This document shows, in pieces, positions 24,613 to 34,978 of a stretch of DNA of 64,000 bases. The stretch's first letter is position 1. Each line of letters begins with the position of its first letter. The translations under genes and the position numbers were made by a program. The stretch comes from Rhizobium sullae (lineage in GTDB: Bacteria; Pseudomonadota; Alphaproteobacteria; Rhizobiales; Rhizobiaceae): positions 2,480,001 to 2,544,000 of the forward strand of contig NZ_CP104143.1 in NCBI RefSeq assembly GCF_025200715.1, read 5' to 3'. The notes beneath the pieces were generated by a model. It saw only the letters and a program-made list of their open reading frames with translations. It did not search any database and was not told the DNA's origin.

Positions 24613-25026
24613 TCACGCCGGCACGATCTTGTCGAGTTCGGGCAGCAGGACGACGCTCTCCTGCTCATTGGGATCGGTGCGCGCGATGATCGCCGTGCAA
24701 GGCGTGCTGCTGAGATTGGCGGGCAGGTGCGGGACGCCCGCCGGAATGTAGAACAGCTCGCCGGCATGGACAACGACATGATGCTCCAGCTCTTCGCCAT
24801 ACCAGGTATGCGCTTCGCCGGAGAGCATGTAGATCGCCGTTTCATGCGCCTCGTGCAGATGCGCCTTGGCGCGAACGCCCGGCGGGATTGTCAAAAGATG
24901 CATGCAGATGCCCTTCGCGCCGACCGTCTCGGCGGCGATGCCTTCGAAGTAGCTCAACCCCTGCTTGCCGCTATAGGCGTGGCTGGGGCGAATGATGTGG
25001 CAGGTGGGCTTTGACTTCGCGTCCAT
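24613..25026 (-). CDS. Cupin domain protein
   Basis: This 137-residue single cupin has the two family motifs: AKAHLHEAHETAIYMLSGE (motif 1, His and Glu ligands) and IPAGVPHLPANLS (motif 2). It may bind a metal and act on a small molecule, but the substrate is not evident. I start at ATG 25026, preceded by GGAG at a correct distance; ATG 25032 would be too close to it. It is opposite in direction to the flanking operon genes, so it is regulated separately. A much longer frame runs through the same positions but is the complement of the ATPase gene. Confidence 0.82.
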   Translation of the reverse strand: MDAKSKPTCHIIRPSHAYSGKQGLSYFEGIAAETVGAKGICMHLLTIPPGVRAKAHLHEAHETAIYMLSGEAHTWYGEELEHHVVVHAGELFYIPAGVPHLPANLSSTPCTAIIARTDPNEQESVVLLPELDKIVPA

Positions 25027-25125
25027 CGTCATTCTCCATGAATTTTGCCGCGGCAAAGAAAACCGGCGACCATCATAGCACGCAAACCGCGGCGACGCGG
25101 GGAAAACAGGACTGGTAAAGCATCG

Positions 25126-25908
<783 letters not shown>

Positions 25909-25929
25909 GGATTTGCGTTCCTTCGCCAC

Positions 25930-26099
25930 CCCCCTCTGCCGTGCCGGGCATCTCCCCAACAAGGGGGGAGATCACTGTGCCGTTCTGGTCTCGCCAAACG
26001 ACATAGGTTCGTCCTTGCGCGACGCAAATGAGGAGCAAGGAGCCGGCGCCGACCCAATCTCCACCCTTGTTGGGGAGATGTCCGGCAGGACAGAGGGGG
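25930..26099. repeat. RIME-like element with 43-bp inverted arms inside an ABC operon
   Basis: The segments 25930-25972 and 26057-26099 are inverted copies of each other, about 39 of 43 bases identical (both contain ATCTCCCCAACAAGG), separated by 84 bases. It is inserted between the ATPase and permease genes of one transporter. In RNA it would form a very large hairpin that could reduce or stabilise downstream expression. Confidence 0.75.
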
Positions 26100-26133
26100 C
26101 TGCCGGCATACTCGGCACCGGGAGGGCATGCCC

Positions 26134-27018
26134 ATGACCCCCGACACCCTCAAGGACAAAGTCATCCCCGTCCTGACGATCCTGCTGGCGCTCGTCGTCT
26201 TCTGGTATGTCGCAGCGGTCTTGATGAACGCGCCCTTCCAGCGCGACATGGACCAGCGCGGCAACGTCGCCCCCGCCACGATGGAATTCATCGGCAAGAC
26301 GCTCTCGCAGCCGAAGCCGATCCTGCCGGCGCCGCATCAGGTGGCGAACAGCGTCTTCAAGAACACCTTCCTGCGAAAACTCTCCAGCAATCGCAGTCTA
26401 ATCTATCATGCCGGCGTAACGCTGTCCTCCACCGTCGTCGGCTTTGCGCTCGGAACCCTGCTCGGCATCGCAATCGCCGTCGGCATCGTGCACATCAAGA
26501 CGCTCGACCGCAGCCTGATGCCGTGGATCATCGCATCGCAGACGGTGCCGATCCTGGCGATCGCGCCGATGGTCATCGTGGTGCTCGGCGCAATCAACAT
26601 CACCGGCCTGATTCCGAAGGCGCTGATCTCGACTTATCTCTCCTTCTTCCCCGTCGCCGTTGGCATGGTCAAGGGCCTGCGCTCGCCGGAGATCATGCAT
26701 CTCGACCTGATGCGCACCTATAATGCGACCGCATTGCAGACCTTCTGGAAGCTGCGTGTCCCGGCCTCGATCCCGTTCCTCTTTACATCGATGAAGGTGG
26801 CGATCGCCGCAAGTCTCGTCGGCGCAATCGTCGGCGAACTTCCGACCGGGGCCGTCGCCGGCATCGGTTCGAAGCTTCTCGCCGGTTCCTACTACAGCCA
26901 GACGATCGATATCTGGGCGGCACTCGTGGCGGGCTCGGTGCTGGCGGCCACGCTTGTCGCGATCGTCGGCCTCGTGGCAAAGATCGTTGATCGCGCCATG
27001 GGCGGGAGACCGGCATGA
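26134..27018 (+). CDS. ABC transporter permease, first subunit
   Basis: This protein of about 294 residues is a binding-protein-dependent transport permease (SsuC/TauC-like), with a membrane segment near residues 9-30, a hydrophilic loop, and five further helices. The EAA-type loop is visible around HLDLMRTYNATALQTFWKLR. I prefer ATG 26134, with GGGAGGG seven bases upstream; ATG 26128 is also possible. Its stop overlaps the ATG of the second permease. Confidence 0.88.
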   Translation: MTPDTLKDKVIPVLTILLALVVFWYVAAVLMNAPFQRDMDQRGNVAPATMEFIGKTLSQPKPILPAPHQVANSVFKNTFLRKLSSNRSLIYHAGVTLSSTVVGFALGTLLGIAIAVGIVHIKTLDRSLMPWIIASQTVPILAIAPMVIVVLGAINITGLIPKALISTYLSFFPVAVGMVKGLRSPEIMHLDLMRTYNATALQTFWKLRVPASIPFLFTSMKVAIAASLVGAIVGELPTGAVAGIGSKLLAGSYYSQTIDIWAALVAGSVLAATLVAIVGLVAKIVDRAMGGRPA

Positions 27019-28142
27019 AGAACCTGGGTGTCTCCTGGCAGGCGGTGATCGCGCTTTTTCTCTGCGCAGTGGCGCTGCTCTCGCTACCGCTCCTCAGCAA
27101 AGGCGCGCCCCACCCCTTCAGCGATGAAAGGGTGATGCTTGTCATGGTTATCGTCGCGGCATCCGCCCTCATTTCCATGGCACCCCTGCCGGGGCTCTAT
27201 TCCGCGACCGTTCTGCTGATCGGCACCCATGAAGCCGCCTGGATGCTGCTCTCCGGCATAGCCGGCAACGAGGGCATGGCGGCGAAGTCCTTCTTCCTTC
27301 TGATCGCCGCCTGCTGGCTGCTCGCCTGGCGCTGCGTCACCGTGCTTTCCAAGCTCAACCCTGCCTCGAATTTCGCAAGCTCGTTCCTGCGCCTGCTGAT
27401 CCCAGCGATCTTCGGCGCCTGGATCCTCATCCTCTGGGAAACGGCGACCCGCGGTGCGGGCATTCCTTTCGTCCTCCTGCCGCCGCCAAGCGCCATCGGC
27501 GCCCGCATCGCGGGATCGCTGACGATCCTCGGCGACGACGTGCGCCAGACGATCTTCAAGGCCGTGCTGATTGGCTACTCCGTCGGCTGCGCCAGTGGCT
27601 TCATCGTCGCGATCCTGGCCGATCGCGTGGCGTTCCTGCGCCGTGGCCTGCTGCCAATCGGCAATATGGTCTCGGCACTGCCAATCATCGGCGTGGCGCC
27701 GATCATGGTCATGTGGTTCGGCTTCGACTGGCCGTCGAAGGCTGCCGTCGTCATCATCATGACCTTCTTCCCGATGCTGGTGAATACCGTCGCGGGACTG
27801 GCCGCCTCGGGCAACATGGAGCGCGACCTGATGCGCACCTATGCCTCCAACTACTGGCAGACGCTGCTGAAGCTTCGGCTTCCCGCCGCCATGCCTTTCG
27901 TTTTCAACGCACTGAAGATCAACTCGACGCTGGCGCTGATTGGTGCCATCGTTGCGGAATTCTTCGGAACGCCGATCGTCGGCATGGGCTTCCGCATCTC
28001 CACCGAGATCGGCCGCATGAATGTCGACATGGTCTGGGCTGAAATCGCCGTTGCGGCGCTGGCGGGCTCGATCTTCTATGGGGCCGTCGCCCTCGCCGAA
28101 AGGGCGGTGACTTTCTGGCATCCGTCTATCCGTGGTGGCTAG
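27015..28142 (+). CDS. ABC transporter permease, second subunit with N-terminal extension
   Basis: This 375-residue permease carries the same inner-membrane transport domain in its C-terminal two-thirds (EAA loop RDLMRTYASNYWQTLLKLRL) preceded by an extra region of about 110 residues with three to four membrane segments. It overlaps the first permease by four bases (ATGA), and the two probably form a heterodimer with the ATPase. The substrate is likely a pyrimidine or breakdown intermediate, from context. Confidence 0.88.
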   Translation: MKNLGVSWQAVIALFLCAVALLSLPLLSKGAPHPFSDERVMLVMVIVAASALISMAPLPGLYSATVLLIGTHEAAWMLLSGIAGNEGMAAKSFFLLIAACWLLAWRCVTVLSKLNPASNFASSFLRLLIPAIFGAWILILWETATRGAGIPFVLLPPPSAIGARIAGSLTILGDDVRQTIFKAVLIGYSVGCASGFIVAILADRVAFLRRGLLPIGNMVSALPIIGVAPIMVMWFGFDWPSKAAVVIIMTFFPMLVNTVAGLAASGNMERDLMRTYASNYWQTLLKLRLPAAMPFVFNALKINSTLALIGAIVAEFFGTPIVGMGFRISTEIGRMNVDMVWAEIAVAALAGSIFYGAVALAERAVTFWHPSIRGG

Positions 28143-28197
28143 ACGTCGCTTTATTCCCGCAAATGGGATTGGGGCATAACTTCAGAGGGAAAAGAAA

Positions 28198-29169
28198 ATG
28201 AAAAAACTGATGGTTGCAATGATGGCAAGCGCAATGTCGCTCGCCGCAGCCCATGCAATGGCTGCCGACAAGGTGACCCTGCAGCTGAAATGGGTTACCC
28301 AGAGTCAGTTCGCCGGCTATTACGTCGCCAAGGAGAAGGGCTATTACGAGGAAGAGGGCCTCGACGTTGATATCAAGCCGGGCGGCCCGGATATCGCGCC
28401 CGAACAGGTCATCGCCGGCGGCGGCGCCGATGTGATCGTCGACTGGATGGGCGGCGCGCTGGTTGCCCGCGAAAAGGGCGTGCCGCTCGTCAACATCGCC
28501 CAGCCCTTCCAGAAGTCGGGCATGGAAATGATCTGCCGCAAGGACGGCCCGGTGAAAACCGAAGCCGACTTCAAGGGCCGCACCCTCGGTGTCTGGTTCT
28601 TTGGCAACGAGTATCCGTTCTTCGCCTGGATGAACAAGATCGGCCTGAAGACCGACGGCGGCCCTGATGGCGTGACCGTCCTGAAGCAGAGCTTCGACGT
28701 GCAGCCGCTGCTCCAGAAGCAGGCAGACTGCATCTCCGTCATGACCTACAATGAATACTGGCAGGCGATCGATGCGGGCTTCAAGCCGGAAGAGCTGATC
28801 GTCTTCAACTACACGGAAATGGGCAACGATCTTCTCGAAGACGGCCTCTATGCGATGGAAGACAAGCTCAAGGACCCGGCTTTCAAGGAAAAGATGGTCA
28901 AGTTCGTCAAGGCGTCGATGAAGGGCTGGAAATACTCAACAGAAAATCCGGATGAAGCAGCCGAAATCGTCGTCGATGCCGGCGGCCAGGACGAGAACCA
29001 CCAGAAGCGCATGATGGGCGAAGTCGCCAAGCTGATCGGCAACGGCACCGGCAAGCTCGACACGGCGCTCTACGATCGCACGGCCAAGGCTCTTCTCGAC
29101 CAGAAGATCATCAACAAGGAGCCTACCGGCGCCTGGACGCACGACATCACGGACGCGGCTGCGAAGTAA
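28198..29169 (+). CDS. NMT1/ThiY-like periplasmic substrate-binding protein
   Basis: This 323-residue binding protein has a signal peptide (residues 1-22, ending AMAADK) and an NMT1/THI5-like fold starting KVTLQLKWVTQSQFAGYYVA. The family binds pyrimidine or aromatic heterocycles such as thiamine-precursor pyrimidines, supporting a role in importing pyrimidines or hydantoins for this operon. It is the last gene of the transporter unit and is followed by a strong terminator. Confidence 0.88.
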   Translation: MKKLMVAMMASAMSLAAAHAMAADKVTLQLKWVTQSQFAGYYVAKEKGYYEEEGLDVDIKPGGPDIAPEQVIAGGGADVIVDWMGGALVAREKGVPLVNIAQPFQKSGMEMICRKDGPVKTEADFKGRTLGVWFFGNEYPFFAWMNKIGLKTDGGPDGVTVLKQSFDVQPLLQKQADCISVMTYNEYWQAIDAGFKPEELIVFNYTEMGNDLLEDGLYAMEDKLKDPAFKEKMVKFVKASMKGWKYSTENPDEAAEIVVDAGGQDENHQKRMMGEVAKLIGNGTGKLDTALYDRTAKALLDQKIINKEPTGAWTHDITDAAAK

Positions 29170-29191
29170 TTCCACCCAATTCCGAAAACGG

Positions 29192-29217
29192 AAACGCGCG
29201 GCGAAATCCGCGCGTTT
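29192..29217 (+). terminator. Intrinsic terminator of the pyrimidine transporter operon
   Basis: A perfect 10-bp stem, AAACGCGCGG / CCGCGCGTTT, closes a 6-base loop and ends in a T-run, 22 bases after the binding-protein stop codon. Confidence 0.88.
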
Positions 29218-29592
29218 TCTATTCCTTAAAACCACCGCAAAAAACTTGCAGGGGAATGTCGCATCGGCGGAAGCTCGCACGTCATTGTAATGTACCGGCA
29301 ATACACGGCTGCGATCAATGATCGGAATGCGCCCATAACCATACGGTGATTGATCTAGCCATAAACGGTAATTAACATGTCGGATAGGGGAATTATATTC
29401 TGCCGGTCTTGCATATTGAGCAAATCGCTACCATTTACAGGCCGGATTTGCCGGAGGAGACACTTCTCTGTAATAGAGACGGCGAATAATGCGGGAATAC
29501 CTCTGAGAACACAGAGACGAAATGGCCTCTTCGCGAGCTGAGGGACAACGCGCGATTTTGGCTTATTATGTCAAATATTTGGATGACGACCC
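29218..29592. other. Gene-free promoter region upstream of the RND genes
   Basis: This AT-richer stretch of about 375 bases holds no credible gene. Two similar segments, ACCATACGGTGATT and GCCATAAACGGTAATT (around 29338-29374), form an imperfect direct repeat that could be a regulator site. A short hairpin (CTCTG...CAGAG, near 29500) is also present. No regulator gene for the efflux pump is adjacent. Confidence 0.4.
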
Positions 29593-30780
29593 ATGGCACG
29601 CACGCTCACAATACTACGCGCCTCCACCCTTCTGATCGCCGCGCTCGCGATATCTCCCGCCTTCGCGCAGGAAACTGCAACCACGACGCCACAGCAGAAC
29701 CTGCCGGCAATCGTCGTGACCACCGCCAAGACGCGCGCGCTCGTTGACCGCGTGGTGGCGACCGGCACAGTGAAGCCGGTCGAGGAAGTCTATATCCAAC
29801 CGCAGGTTGAGGGCCTTTCGATCCGCGCGTTGAATGCCGATGTCGGCGACAAGGTTGCGGCAGACAGCACGCTTGCGACGCTGAATGACGACGCGCTGCT
29901 CCTGCAGAAGAGCCAGATGGAGGCAACGAAAGCAAAGGGCGAGGCGACGCTCGCGCAGTTGCGGGCACAATTGGTCGAAGCAGAGGCGAATGCCGAGCAG
30001 GCCCGCCAGCAACAGGCCCGCGCGCGGGAAATGGTGAAGAAGGGCACGGTGTCCACTGCGACTGTGGAACAGGCGGACGCCACCGCCGCTTCGGCCAATG
30101 CCCGCGTGAAATCTGCCGAACAGGCTATCATGGTTGCCCAGGCGGATCTCAAGGTTGTCGACAGCCAGATCGCCGACACGGACTTGAGGCTTGCCCGCAC
30201 CGATGTGAGGACGCCGGTTGCAGGTACGGTTTCGGCGAAGAACGCCAAGGTCGGCGCGATCGCCCTTGGCTCGGGCGATCCGCTCTTCACCGTCATCCGC
30301 GACAACGACATCGAACTGGTCGCCGAGGTCGGCGAGAGCGATATCATCAAAATCGAACCGGGCCAGAAGGCGACGATCTCGCTTGCCGGCAGCCGCGACA
30401 AGCTTTCTGGTTCCGTACGTCTCGTTTCGCCGACCGTCGATCCGACGACGCGCCTTGGCCTCGTCCATATTCTGATCGATGATGACAGGAAGGCGCGCTC
30501 CGGCATGTACGGCAGCGCCGAAATTATCATGAGAACGGCCGAGAACGTGGCTTTGCCGCTTTCGGCGGTCCTGACGAGCAGCGAAGGCTCGTCCGCCCGC
30601 AGGGTCGAAGACGGAGTTGTGAGATTCGCCAAAGTAGAGACCGGCATCCAGGACGGCGCCTATATTGAGATCGTGAAGGGCCTGAAGGACGGCGACGAAG
30701 TCGTCGCCAAGGCCGGCGCCTATGTGCGCGACGGCGACCGCATTACGCCGGTTCGCGAACAGCCCGCTGCTTCCAACTGA
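29593..30780 (+). CDS. RND efflux periplasmic adaptor (membrane fusion protein)
   Basis: This 395-residue HlyD-type adaptor bridges the RND pump and an outer-membrane channel. It has a signal peptide (LLIAALAISPAFAQ), a lipoyl-like segment (VEEVYIQPQVEGLSIRAL), a Gln/Ala-rich coiled-coil hairpin (about residues 100-185) and a beta-barrel part (RTDVRTPVAGTVSAKNAKVG). It is 11 bases ahead of the pump gene. No outer-membrane factor gene is present, so one encoded elsewhere must serve. Confidence 0.92.
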   Translation: MARTLTILRASTLLIAALAISPAFAQETATTTPQQNLPAIVVTTAKTRALVDRVVATGTVKPVEEVYIQPQVEGLSIRALNADVGDKVAADSTLATLNDDALLLQKSQMEATKAKGEATLAQLRAQLVEAEANAEQARQQQARAREMVKKGTVSTATVEQADATAASANARVKSAEQAIMVAQADLKVVDSQIADTDLRLARTDVRTPVAGTVSAKNAKVGAIALGSGDPLFTVIRDNDIELVAEVGESDIIKIEPGQKATISLAGSRDKLSGSVRLVSPTVDPTTRLGLVHILIDDDRKARSGMYGSAEIIMRTAENVALPLSAVLTSSEGSSARRVEDGVVRFAKVETGIQDGAYIEIVKGLKDGDEVVAKAGAYVRDGDRITPVREQPAASN

Positions 30781-30791
30781 GAGACGGCCCG

Positions 30792-33700
30792 ATGAACTTT
30801 TCAGCCTGGTCCATCCGAAATCCCGTAGCGCCGCTGCTGCTTTTCGCTCTGCTGCTTTTTGTCGGCATTCAGTCCTTCTATAAGCTGCCGATCACGCGCT
30901 TCCCGAACATTGACGTGCCGCTCGTCTCGATCACCGTGACGCAGAGCGGCGCTTCGCCTGCCGAACTCGAAATGCAGGTGACAAAGGAAATCGAAGACGC
31001 CGTCGCCTCGATCAACGGCATCGACGAAATCCAGTCTACGGTCACCGACGGCCAGTCACAAACCAACGTGATGTTCCGCATGGAAGTGCCGACGGAGCAG
31101 GCAGTCCAGGACACCAAGGACGCGATCGACCGCATCCGCAGCGATCTTCCGGCCAATGTCGAGGAACCGATCGTCGCCAAGGTCGACGTCGAAGGCCAGG
31201 CAATCCAGACCTTCGCAGTCTCCTCGCCGGACATGACGCTCGAGGAACTCTCCTGGTTCGTCGATGACACGATCAAGCGCGCCCTGCAGGGTCAGGCCGG
31301 CATCGGCCGTGTGGATCGCTACGGCGGCGCCGACCGCGAAGTGCGCATCGAGCTCAACCCCGACAAGCTGAACGCCTACGGCATCACCGCCGCCAGCGTG
31401 AACCAGCAGCTGCACGGCACCAACGTCGACCTCGGTTCCGGGCGCGGTCAGGTGGCCGGCAGCGAGCAGGCGATCCGCGTTCTCGGCGATGCCCGCAATG
31501 TCGCGGAACTCGCCAATACGACGATCGCGCTGCCGAACGGCCGCTTCGTCAAGCTCGCCGAGCTCGGCGCCATCAAGGACACCTATCAGGAGCCGAAGTC
31601 CTTCTCGCGCTTCGACGATACGCCCGTCGTTACCTTCGGCGTCTTCCGTGCTAAGGGCGCCAGCGAAGTCAGTGTCGCCGAAACGGTGGCGCAAAGCCTC
31701 GACAAGGTGCGCGCGGAAAACCCGAATGTCGGCATCGAACTGATCAATGATTCCGTCTATTTTACCTACGGCAACTATGAAGCGGCCCTCCACACTTTGA
31801 TGGAAGGTGCGCTGCTGGCGGTTGTCGTCGTGTTCCTGTTCCTGAAGAACTGGCGCGCGACGCTGATTTCGGCGATCGCTCTCCCCCTGTCGGCGATCCC
31901 AACCTTCTGGATCATGGACCTGATGGGCTTCTCGCTGAACCTCGTCAGCTTCCTCGCCCTCACGCTCGCGACGGGTATTCTCGTCGACGATGCGATCGTG
32001 GAAATCGAGAACATCGCCCGGCACATCAAGATGGGCAAGACACCTTATCGGGCTGCGATCGAAGCGGCGGACGAAATCGGCCTCGCCGTTATCGCCACGA
32101 CGTTCACGATCATCGCCGTCTTCGTGCCGGTGTCGTTCATGCCGGGCATTCCCGGCCAGTACTTCATCCAGTTCGGCCTGACGGTCGCCTTCTCGGTGTT
32201 CTTCTCGCTCGTCGTGGCACGCCTCATCACGCCGATGATGGCGGCTTACTTGATGCGCGCCCAGGACGCCCAGGACGACCATCACGACAATGACGGCCTC
32301 TTCTTCCGCGGCTATACGCGTCTCGTGCGTGCCACGACCGGCCACTGGTGGTCGCGCTATGCGACGCTGTTTGCGGCGATCGGCTTCCTGGTCGGCTCGG
32401 TCGCGCTGCTTGCCCAGGTTCCCGGCAGCTTCCTGCCGCCGGAAGACGCCTCGCGTATCGTGCTCTCCGTCGAGTTGCCGCCGAATGCGAAGCTCGAAGA
32501 CACCGAACAGACGTCCAACGCGATCTATAACAGGGTCAAGGACATCAACGGGGTCGAAAGCGTCTTCGTTCTCGGCGGCGCCTCGCCCAAAGGCGATCTC
32601 GAACTGCGCCGCGCAACGATCACACTCACGCTCTTCAAGCTGGACCACTCGCTGGTGAAGAGGGTTGTCAACGATGTCTTCGGCTCCTTCCCGGTCATCG
32701 GCCCCTACCTGCCAAAGGTCGAAGTTCATGGCCGCGAGCGTCCACAATGGGATATCGAAAAGGAAGTCTTCGCCAAGGTGAAGGATATTCCGGACGTTCG
32801 AATCCTGAAGCTCAACGACCGCGGCGAGCGCGACCTGTCGTTCAACTTCCTCTCCAAGAACGAGAAGGACCTGAACGAAGCAGTCGGCCTTCTGGAATCG
32901 AAGCTGCGTGCCGATCCGCTGCTGGCAAACGTCAGCGCCGAAGGCGCCCTGCCACGTCCGGAACTGCAGGTTCGTCCGCGCAAGGACCAGGCTGCCCGCC
33001 TCGGCATCACGCCGGAGCAGATCTCCGATACGATCCGCGTCGCCACGATCGGCGACATTGATGCGGCGCTCGCCAAGATCAATCTCGACGACCGCCAGAT
33101 CCCGATCCGGGTTCAGACCGCGCTCGATATGCGGCGCGATCTTGCCGCCATCCGCGCGCTGAAGATCCAGACGGCGAGCGGCGCGATCGTTCCGCTCTCG
33201 ACCGTGGCTGACATCGACTATTCGGAAGGTGCGAGCTCCGTCAAGCGCAACAACCGCAATCGCGTCGTCGCCATCGGCTCCGACCTGCCGCAAGGCGTGG
33301 CTCTCGACACGGCATCGGCGCGCTTCCTGCAGATCGTCAAGGACACCGCTATCCCGTCGACCGTGCAGCTTGCTGAAAGCGGCGACACAAAGGTCCAGAA
33401 GGAAATGCAGCAGAGCTTCGTCAACGCGATGCTGATGGGGCTGATGATGGTTCTGGCCGTCCTGATCCTGCTCTTCAAGGATGTGATCCAGCCGTTCACC
33501 ATCCTGTTCTCGCTGCCGCTGGCTATCGGCGGCGTGGCGGTTGCTCTGATCATCACCAACAATCCGCTCTCGATGCCGGTTCTGATCGGCAACCTGATGC
33601 TGATGGGCATCGTGACGAAGAACGCCATCCTGCTCGTCGACTTCGCCATCGAGATGCGCCGCCGGGGCATGGAGCGCGTCGAAGCCATGGTGGAGGCCGG

Positions 33701-34097
33701 CCGCAAGCGCGCCCAGCCAATCATCATGACCTCGATCGCCATGTCGGCCGGCATGCTGCCCTCGGCACTCGGCGTCGGCGAAGGCGGCTCGTTCCGCGCG
33801 CCGATGGCGATCGCCGTGATCGGCGGCATCATCGTCTCGACAGTGCTGTCGCTGGTCGTCGTGCCGTCCTTCTTCCTGATCATGGACGATCTCTCGCTCC
33901 TGCTCCGCTGGCTCTTCGGCCGCCTCGTGGGCAAGAAGGATCAGGAAGAGCTGGCAATGTCCCGCGAGGAACTGACGGAAGCCATCGGCTCTCTCTCGGA
34001 ACGGGTGGAAGCGATCGAGAATCCGGAAGGCAAGCGCAAGAGCGCCAATGCCAACGACAAGAACGTGGTCCGCCTGCCGCCCTTTGCGGCGGAGTGA
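30792..34097 (+). CDS. RND efflux pump inner-membrane transporter (AcrB/MdtC-like)
   Basis: This 1101-residue proton-driven exporter has the twelve-helix, two-porter-domain RND architecture, starting with NFSAWSIRNPVAPLLLFALL. TM4 contains LALTLATGILVDDAIVEIEN with the paired Asp residues for proton relay, and the second half has MGIVTKNAILLVDFAIEMRR. A charged tail of about 70 residues follows the last helix. Substrates are probably drugs or hydrophobic compounds, as for the HAE-1 group; the sequence does not show which. Confidence 0.93.
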   Translation: MNFSAWSIRNPVAPLLLFALLLFVGIQSFYKLPITRFPNIDVPLVSITVTQSGASPAELEMQVTKEIEDAVASINGIDEIQSTVTDGQSQTNVMFRMEVPTEQAVQDTKDAIDRIRSDLPANVEEPIVAKVDVEGQAIQTFAVSSPDMTLEELSWFVDDTIKRALQGQAGIGRVDRYGGADREVRIELNPDKLNAYGITAASVNQQLHGTNVDLGSGRGQVAGSEQAIRVLGDARNVAELANTTIALPNGRFVKLAELGAIKDTYQEPKSFSRFDDTPVVTFGVFRAKGASEVSVAETVAQSLDKVRAENPNVGIELINDSVYFTYGNYEAALHTLMEGALLAVVVVFLFLKNWRATLISAIALPLSAIPTFWIMDLMGFSLNLVSFLALTLATGILVDDAIVEIENIARHIKMGKTPYRAAIEAADEIGLAVIATTFTIIAVFVPVSFMPGIPGQYFIQFGLTVAFSVFFSLVVARLITPMMAAYLMRAQDAQDDHHDNDGLFFRGYTRLVRATTGHWWSRYATLFAAIGFLVGSVALLAQVPGSFLPPEDASRIVLSVELPPNAKLEDTEQTSNAIYNRVKDINGVESVFVLGGASPKGDLELRRATITLTLFKLDHSLVKRVVNDVFGSFPVIGPYLPKVEVHGRERPQWDIEKEVFAKVKDIPDVRILKLNDRGERDLSFNFLSKNEKDLNEAVGLLESKLRADPLLANVSAEGALPRPELQVRPRKDQAARLGITPEQISDTIRVATIGDIDAALAKINLDDRQIPIRVQTALDMRRDLAAIRALKIQTASGAIVPLSTVADIDYSEGASSVKRNNRNRVVAIGSDLPQGVALDTASARFLQIVKDTAIPSTVQLAESGDTKVQKEMQQSFVNAMLMGLMMVLAVLILLFKDVIQPFTILFSLPLAIGGVAVALIITNNPLSMPVLIGNLMLMGIVTKNAILLVDFAIEMRRRGMERVEAMVEAGRKRAQPIIMTSIAMSAGMLPSALGVGEGGSFRAPMAIAVIGGIIVSTVLSLVVVPSFFLIMDDLSLLLRWLFGRLVGKKDQEELAMSREELTEAIGSLSERVEAIENPEGKRKSANANDKNVVRLPPFAAE

Positions 34098-34113
34098 GGT
34101 TACGCGAGTGTTT

Positions 34114-34138
34114 AGAGGCCGGGGCGAACCCGGCCTCT
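34114..34138 (+). terminator. Hairpin terminator after the RND operon
   Basis: AGAGGCCGGG pairs with CCCGGCCTCT around a 5-base loop, 17 bases after the pump stop codon. The following tail (CATTTAT) is only moderately T-rich. Confidence 0.7.
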
Positions 34139-34229
34139 CATTTATGTGGAATTGGAATTGAAAGCTGCGCGCAACGGCCGTTGTGAACGGGTTTCCTTTT
34201 CGAAGATATTTTTAGCAGCGGGTCTTCCA

Positions 34230-34937
34230 GATTTCGATTGTCGCAGAGAACCTGGGGACTTTTCGGAAGGACGACAAAACGGCCTGGCGAAGCACTGCGG
34301 TTGCGCTCGCATTCCATATCGCCGCCGTCATCGGGCTTGCCTTCGTTCCAGCCGGGCGCCAGCAGCTTTCGCCGTTGGAAGAAAGCATAACCGTCGAGCT
34401 TCTGACGTCTCCATCGATCGATGGGGAAACGAAGCCGCCTGCTATCGAAGCGCGCAGGACGGCGCCCAACCCGAGCAGCCGGCAAAGGAGGCGACCCTGC
34501 TGCCCCCGGCGCTTCCGGATTCAACACCGGATTCAAGGACCATGGTTCGGCCAACACAGCTCTTTTCCGCAGCGATCTTGGCCGATCCGCGAAGCAAGCG
34601 GGCACGTGAGGGCATGCGGCAGCTGGCAACCGGCGAACGCATTGTTCAACTCTGCAATATCGAAGCGATGGAGCAGGTCCATAGATGGAAGGCCGAATTC
34701 AAGCCGGATTTCCTGGTCGCTTACGCTATGGCGGATACGAAGCTCTCCGGCCTGACTCTTCAAGCCGAAGGCGGCGCGTTTCGAAGCAACCGCCATTGGT
34801 ACAACATCAAATTCAAATGCGAGGCCTCTCCGGATATCGAGAAGATCGTCGCATTCGAGTTTTCAGTTGGTGAAGAAATTCCGGAAAGCGAGTGGGAGAC
34901 GCGTTTCCTGCCCGCGGATGACGGCCAGGCCGACTAA
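34230..34937 (+). pseudogene. Frameshifted DUF930 gene with TonB-like N-terminus
   Basis: Two frames together encode what looks like one protein. The first (about 34236-34470) has a TonB-like membrane anchor (RSTAVALAFHIAAVIGLAFV) and ESITVELLTSPSIDGE; the second, one base shifted (about 34450 to the stop at 34937), carries a DUF930 domain (ERIVQLCNIEAMEQVHRWK, FLVAYAMADTKLSGL, NRHWYNIKFKCEAS). A frameshift falls near 34440-34490, and no ATG or GTG opens the first frame after its TAG. The gene is therefore either broken or carries sequencing errors. Confidence 0.6.
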
Positions 34938-34978
34938 CCCTCGCGCCCCCCGGGCCTTTCTGAGTGACGAATCTACCG

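Noticed and set aside
31056..33293. 745-residue open frame on the minus strand
   Set aside because: It lies entirely antisense to the RND pump and has no recognisable domain, only Arg/Asp/His-rich composition.
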